From assembly GCA_035296965.1 (NCBI GenBank), contig DATGZX010000394.1, positions 1-64,000 of the forward strand: a stretch of 64,000 bases of DNA, read 5' to 3'. The notes beneath the pieces are model-generated. The model searched no databases. It saw only the letters and a program-made list of their open reading frames with translations, and had not been told where the DNA came from. Of the stretch, positions 60,644 to 64,000 are shown one piece after another; positions within the stretch are counted from its first letter, which is position 1; every line of letters begins with the position of its first letter. Made by a program: the position numbers and the translations under genes. This stretch comes from DATGZX01 sp035296965. Lineage in GTDB: Bacteria; Planctomycetota; Planctomycetia; Gemmatales; Gemmataceae.

Positions 60644-61096
60644 ATGTCCGATAACTGGATTACCCTCATTCCGGAAGACCCCATGTTCGTTCCGGATGCT
60701 AGAAAGCAATCAGATGCCGGTGATCGATTTGCGGAGATTGCACCGGATGCGGACGATTTCGAAATCAAGGTTTGCAACAGGGTTGAATTCTTCAACTGTG
60801 GTAGCAACTTTGGGCGAATTCTCTGCCCATCCTGTCACTCCGAGATTCCCGTCAGTTGGTGGAAAGATCGAATGAATGAGGATTACAGGCACGGCTTCAT
60901 CCTTGCCAAATACGCATCACCTTGTTGTTGCACGTCATTCACGCTGCATGAATTGGTCTACGAATGGCAACAAGGCTTTGGGAGATTTGCTCTCAGTGCA
61001 AGGAATCCGCACATCGGCAAGCTCGACGACATCTACAAGAAAGAATTTGAAGAAATCCTTGGCACGAAACTGCGCGTCATCTATCTGCACATTTGA
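60644..61096 (+). CDS. Uncharacterised cysteine-containing cytoplasmic protein
   Basis: 150 aa, starting 9 bases after the TolB-like stop. The N-terminus (SDNWITLIPEDPMFVPD) is a recognisable signature of a small unnamed family. Three cysteine clusters (FFNCGSNF, CPSCHSE and SPCCCTSF) could form a zinc site. It ends with an alpha/beta stretch (KKEFEEILGTKLRVIYLHI). Function unknown; a zinc-binding soluble protein is the best description. Confidence 0.68.
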   Translation: MSDNWITLIPEDPMFVPDARKQSDAGDRFAEIAPDADDFEIKVCNRVEFFNCGSNFGRILCPSCHSEIPVSWWKDRMNEDYRHGFILAKYASPCCCTSFTLHELVYEWQQGFGRFALSARNPHIGKLDDIYKKEFEEILGTKLRVIYLHI

Positions 61097-61260
61097 CGAT
61101 ACTTAACTCAAGTCTGGCGTCCCTTGTCAGCAGGCGAGATGCACAATTCTGAGGATGGATCTTCTTTCGGCGCGTACCGCCCCCGGGTCATGCCACCTGT
61201 TCCATAGTCCCACTCCTTCGCCATTGCCCACTGGGCGCTAGCCAACCCAACGCTAGACGT

Positions 61261-62229
61261 TCACCGCGAGTGCTGCCTTATAAATTCGACGGCCCGTCCA
61301 TATGCCTTCGCGACAACAGGAGCAGGCACTCCGGCGAGCCCGTGTCCCCCCTCAGGAACAGTCAGCAGTTCATGTTCAACGCCCTTGGATTTGAGTTCCT
61401 TGGCCATCATCTCGGATTGGCCGTATGGCACGTCGGTGTCCTTGGTGCCGTGAATCAGCAGGGTCGGCGGGTATGCTGCCGTGACATTGCGGACGGGGGA
61501 CCAAGGGTCGAAAACGGCCGGCTCTGTATCGGGATCGTGGCCGGTCACCTCTTTGGGCCACAGGCCTTGCTGCCGGCAGTACAGGTAGAAGCGCGAGCGA
61601 TTGTTCCTCCCTGAACTTTCGGAAAGAACCGGACCCCCGACCGCCCGATAGGCTTCGTCTTTTGAAACCGGCGGTTGACGCGAGTAGAACGGATCTGGCT
61701 TGCTGTACCATTTACTGGAAATATCTCCATAACCCCAGAAGGAGACGAGGGCTCGCGGCCGCGGCTCGACATTGTAACCTGTCGTTAGCGTCAGATAGCC
61801 TCCCGCCGAGCCGCCGGCTACGGCAATTTTGGCAGGATCAGCCTGAAACAGCGTCGGCCCCTTCTCGCGTACCCAGCGATAGGCATCCTGCACATCGGTG
61901 AGAATTTCGGCGAGCTTCGTCTCTGGGGCCAGACGATAGTCGACGGAAACGACGATGAAGCCGTTCTTGAGCAACGCTTCCCGGAAGTTGCGATCGATGC
62001 CGCCGCGACCGCCCATGATCAATGCGCCGCCGTGAATCCACAAGACGACCGGTCGCGCGCCGCTCTCGGCTGGTCGATACACATCAGCTTTGATGGGACA
62101 GTCGCCAACGGTCTTGTAAACGTAGGTCATCTTGGTGCTCTTCGGCTGCTCGGCAACAGCAGAACTCGGGACCATCAAGCCAAGAATCGCCAGCAGCGCG
62201 AGTGCCTCGAAAGATTTGCAGAACGGCAT
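61261..62229 (-). CDS. Exported alpha/beta-hydrolase esterase (HSL/BD-FAE-like)
   Basis: 322 aa from the ATG at 62229 (AAGGAG 5 bases upstream). Signal peptide about 1-27. Oxyanion motif VLWIHGGALIMGG, nucleophile elbow GGSAGG (about residue 141), a catalytic aspartate in HGTKDTDVPYGQ and a histidine in PEGGHG. It should hydrolyse ester bonds of carbohydrates or lipids outside the cytoplasm. Convergent with the 60644 gene and flanked by an inverted repeat upstream. Confidence 0.93.
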   Translation of the reverse strand: MPFCKSFEALALLAILGLMVPSSAVAEQPKSTKMTYVYKTVGDCPIKADVYRPAESGARPVVLWIHGGALIMGGRGGIDRNFREALLKNGFIVVSVDYRLAPETKLAEILTDVQDAYRWVREKGPTLFQADPAKIAVAGGSAGGYLTLTTGYNVEPRPRALVSFWGYGDISSKWYSKPDPFYSRQPPVSKDEAYRAVGGPVLSESSGRNNRSRFYLYCRQQGLWPKEVTGHDPDTEPAVFDPWSPVRNVTAAYPPTLLIHGTKDTDVPYGQSEMMAKELKSKGVEHELLTVPEGGHGLAGVPAPVVAKAYGRAVEFIRQHSR

Positions 62230-62291
62230 ATCAACTCCTTGGCCAAGACTATGGCTGCGATCCGCCATTTCCCCCGGGGGTTAGGAATTCT

Positions 62292-62382
62292 CGTTTAACC
62301 GCGACCCAGCGGGGAGCGCGTCGACCACAGAAAGACACGTCGCCGTTGGTTCACGCGCTCCCCGTTGGGTCGCGGTTAAACG
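62292..62382. repeat. Long inverted repeat (29-bp arms) upstream of the esterase gene
   Basis: Left arm 62292-62320 (begins CGTTTAACCGCGACCCAGCG) and right arm 62354-62382 (ends GTCGCGGTTAAACG), one mismatch, loop 33 bases. A large hairpin of this kind and sequence is a known style of planctomycete intergenic repeat; no transposase. It is about 60 bases upstream of the esterase ATG and could influence its transcription. Confidence 0.8.
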
Positions 62383-62587
62383 ATTGGAGCGCGCAACAAC
62401 GAGAATGCACCCACGGCGGCTCACGTCCTTCCGGTATCACAAGCGTTGCTGATGCGTAGCATAGCCGAGAGCGGTGAGAACGTCATGGAGGGTTTCAAGA
62501 TCTAAATCTTAAGCCCAAGGAACTCAGGAACGGCCGCAGCACGCAGATTGGGCCAAGCGTAAAGGAGGAGGCTGCACGGAGCCGAGG

Positions 62588-63232
62588 TCAGAGGGCCTGC
62601 CTTTCTTTCGAATCGTTTGCGGATTGCGCGCGCAGCGCCTCAATCTCGGATTTCACAACGCTTTCAAAGCAATCGGGACAGACGCCGTGGCTAAACTGAA
62701 CGTCGGAATGAGCGCTCAAATACGCTTCGACTTGCTGCCAGTAATTGCGGTCATCGCGAATCCGTTTGCAGTAGGCGCAAATGGGTAGCAAGCCATGAAG
62801 TTGCTTGACCTGCGTCAGAGCAATCTCCAGCTCGCGCACGCGCGCGGCAAGATCGTTTTGAAGATCGAGGACCCGGGCCCCGGCCTTGAGACGTGCACGC
62901 AGCTCCGGAGGATCGAATGGCTTGGTGATGTAATCGTCCGCTCCAGCTTCCAGCCCCATGACGATGTCATCCTGGTCTGCGCGGGCAGTCAGCAGAATAA
63001 TGTAGGTCGAGCGCGCGGCCGGCTTCTCCCGGAGCCTCTGGCAGACTTCCACGCCATCCATCCCCGGCATTTTCCAATCAAGAAGCAGCAGCTTGGGGGC
63101 AGATTCGGACTGGAGCTGCTCCCAGGCCTGCGCGCCGTCACAAGCGACGAGGACATCGTAGCCCCAGTCCGCCAAAGTGGACTCCAATAACTGCCGGGTG
63201 GTCGAATTGTCTTCAGCAATAAGAGTTCTCAT
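62588..63232 (-). CDS. Response regulator with C-terminal zinc-ribbon-like motif
   Basis: 214 aa from ATG 63232. Receiver about 1-120 with AEDN acidic pair, acceptor aspartate in LLLLDWKMPGMDG and KPFDPPELRARL. A helical linker (about 125-150, coiled-coil-like: DLAARVRELEIALTQVKQL) leads to CAYCKRIRDDRNYWQQVE and HGVCPDCFE, where C-x2-C and C-x2-C could chelate zinc. This output is often found in planctomycete and related regulators and may bind another protein rather than DNA. No histidine kinase is adjacent. Confidence 0.9.
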   Translation of the reverse strand: MRTLIAEDNSTTRQLLESTLADWGYDVLVACDGAQAWEQLQSESAPKLLLLDWKMPGMDGVEVCQRLREKPAARSTYIILLTARADQDDIVMGLEAGADDYITKPFDPPELRARLKAGARVLDLQNDLAARVRELEIALTQVKQLHGLLPICAYCKRIRDDRNYWQQVEAYLSAHSDVQFSHGVCPDCFESVVKSEIEALRAQSANDSKERQAL

Positions 63233-63674
63233 ATACTGTCCTGTTGCGCGCACCCGCTGAAGCTGGCTTCGCCAGCCAGGGTGAGCGATCATTGGGGACT
63301 TTACTCTCGGACGGAAGACTTCATTGTCGCCAGGCCAATCCGATCAGGCGGCCATTCAGTAACGATATGCGGCGGCCGTTGCCTCGAAGCAAGCAGTCGG
63401 CGACCCTGCGAAGGGGCGAGGCAACCTGGGAGTTCCGTAAAATCAATTCTAAAAGAACTTCCGTGCGGGGGAAAGCGGAAAGCCGAGCAAACCGGCAGCG
63501 AAGGATAGGTCAGGTCTGGAGAGACTTGGCCACAATGGAGTCAGGGGGTCAGGCCCCTTGACCGACGCGCTCTCAGGTACCGTCGGGGTTGATTCGCGTA
63601 GCGGGCCTACTTAGAATTCGCGCTTGCCGGAAACATCCAACGCTCTGCTGAGCATAATGCAAAGGAAGTCCGTG
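63233..63674. other. 440-base gap between response regulator and membrane-protein gene
   Basis: No gene recognised. Near 63540-63565 the sequence TCAGGGGGTCAGGCCCCTTGA is an imperfect palindrome and could be a short hairpin; no U-tract. Nothing else is visible. Confidence 0.35.
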
Positions 63675-64000
63675 ATGAAGCTCCCGAAAATGCCGGCAAT
63701 GGAGTCGAACCCCGAAGGGGCAGCCATTCCTCGGAGAACGGTGTGGAACGGCGTGCTCACGGCTACGCCGGTCATGTTGACAGTCCTGGCCACCGTGTTG
63801 GCTGGGCTCTCGAACAGCGAGATGACTCTGGCTCAATACCACCGCGCTCTCGCCGCCCAGTTCCAGTCGAAGGCAGGCGATCAGTGGAATTTTTTCCAAG
63901 CCAAGCGCATTCGCGGCACCGGTCTTGAAATGACGATAGGTCTTCTCAACACCGCCTCAGCACCAGGAGAAATGAAGCCTGCCTTATTGCAAATTTCGGC
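63675..64000 (+). CDS. Partial membrane protein running off the window (DUF4337-like)
   Basis: 108 codons to the window edge, continuing beyond; no stop seen. ATG preceded by AGGAAG at 8 bases. Translation begins MKLPKMPAMES, with a hydrophobic stretch VLTATPVMLTVLATVLAGLS (about 27-46) and then SEMTLAQYHRALAAQFQSK and GDQWNFFQAKRIRGT, which resembles DUF4337-type proteins (one N-terminal membrane helix, cytoplasmic or extracytoplasmic helical part). Family call is tentative. Confidence 0.78.
   Translation, partial: MKLPKMPAMESNPEGAAIPRRTVWNGVLTATPVMLTVLATVLAGLSNSEMTLAQYHRALAAQFQSKAGDQWNFFQAKRIRGTGLEMTIGLLNTASAPGEMKPALLQIS

Overview
The window reads as a chromosomal segment of a planctomycete, most likely of the Gemmata/Gemmataceae type. 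The pointers are gene families that are rare elsewhere: a PSD1 cytochrome protein (DUF1549/DUF1553), two DUF1501 Tat-exported proteins, a PVC-type haem/HEAT dehydrogenase, a TIGR03000 protein, two DUF4058 proteins, an ECF sigma factor next to a large Ser/Thr kinase, a DUF6677 protein, an S1 sulfatase and a ThuA-like protein. Dispersed palindromic intergenic repeats of several families are also present. No rRNA, phage, transposase or CRISPR array is visible.

Layout. 1-2.3 kb: a minus-strand ParA / SAP-like / small-protein trio preceded by three phased 19-bp repeats. 2.5-5.7 kb: Ser/Thr kinase and its ECF sigma factor. 6.3-13 kb: exported proteins (Gly-rich, lipoprotein, EF-hand, uncharacterised, sulfatase). 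13-15.6 kb: DUF4058, ThuA-like, Nudix. 15.7-23.6 kb: a minus-strand PSD1/DUF1501/membrane-protein locus. Its usual PSD1-DUF1501 adjacency is broken by two toxin-antitoxin-like bicistrons and a 51-base relic of a second PSD1 3' end. 23.8-29.5 kb: exported beta-propeller-like protein, Ig-like protein and a large PVC dehydrogenase. 30.2-30.7 kb: tRNA-Glu and a tRNA-Leu(UAA) gene split by a 273-base group I intron. 30.9-33.7 kb: thioredoxin and an FHA/coiled-coil protein. 33.9-40.7 kb: pyrD, speA, a PCMT-like methyltransferase, DUF4058, DUF4416 and a WecA-like transferase. 41-46.5 kb: TIGR03000 protein, ferredoxin, pseudo-receiver, degenerate NtrC-like protein, three membrane proteins and rsmE. 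46.6-56.9 kb: a complete RND efflux system (pump, YVTN propeller, adaptor, TolC) with its OmpR-type two-component system. 57.4-64 kb: SRPBCC protein, DUF1501, orphan antitoxin-like protein, TolB-like propeller, esterase, response regulator and a partial membrane protein.

Functionally the segment mixes core genes (thioredoxin, pyrimidine and polyamine synthesis, rRNA methylation, tRNAs) with planctomycete surface and exported catabolic genes and one coherent tripartite efflux operon. The strongest unusual signal is the self-splicing-type intron in tRNA-Leu(UAA), inserted between U34 and A35 exactly as in cyanobacteria. Its core matches the P-Q-R-S elements of subgroup IC3.
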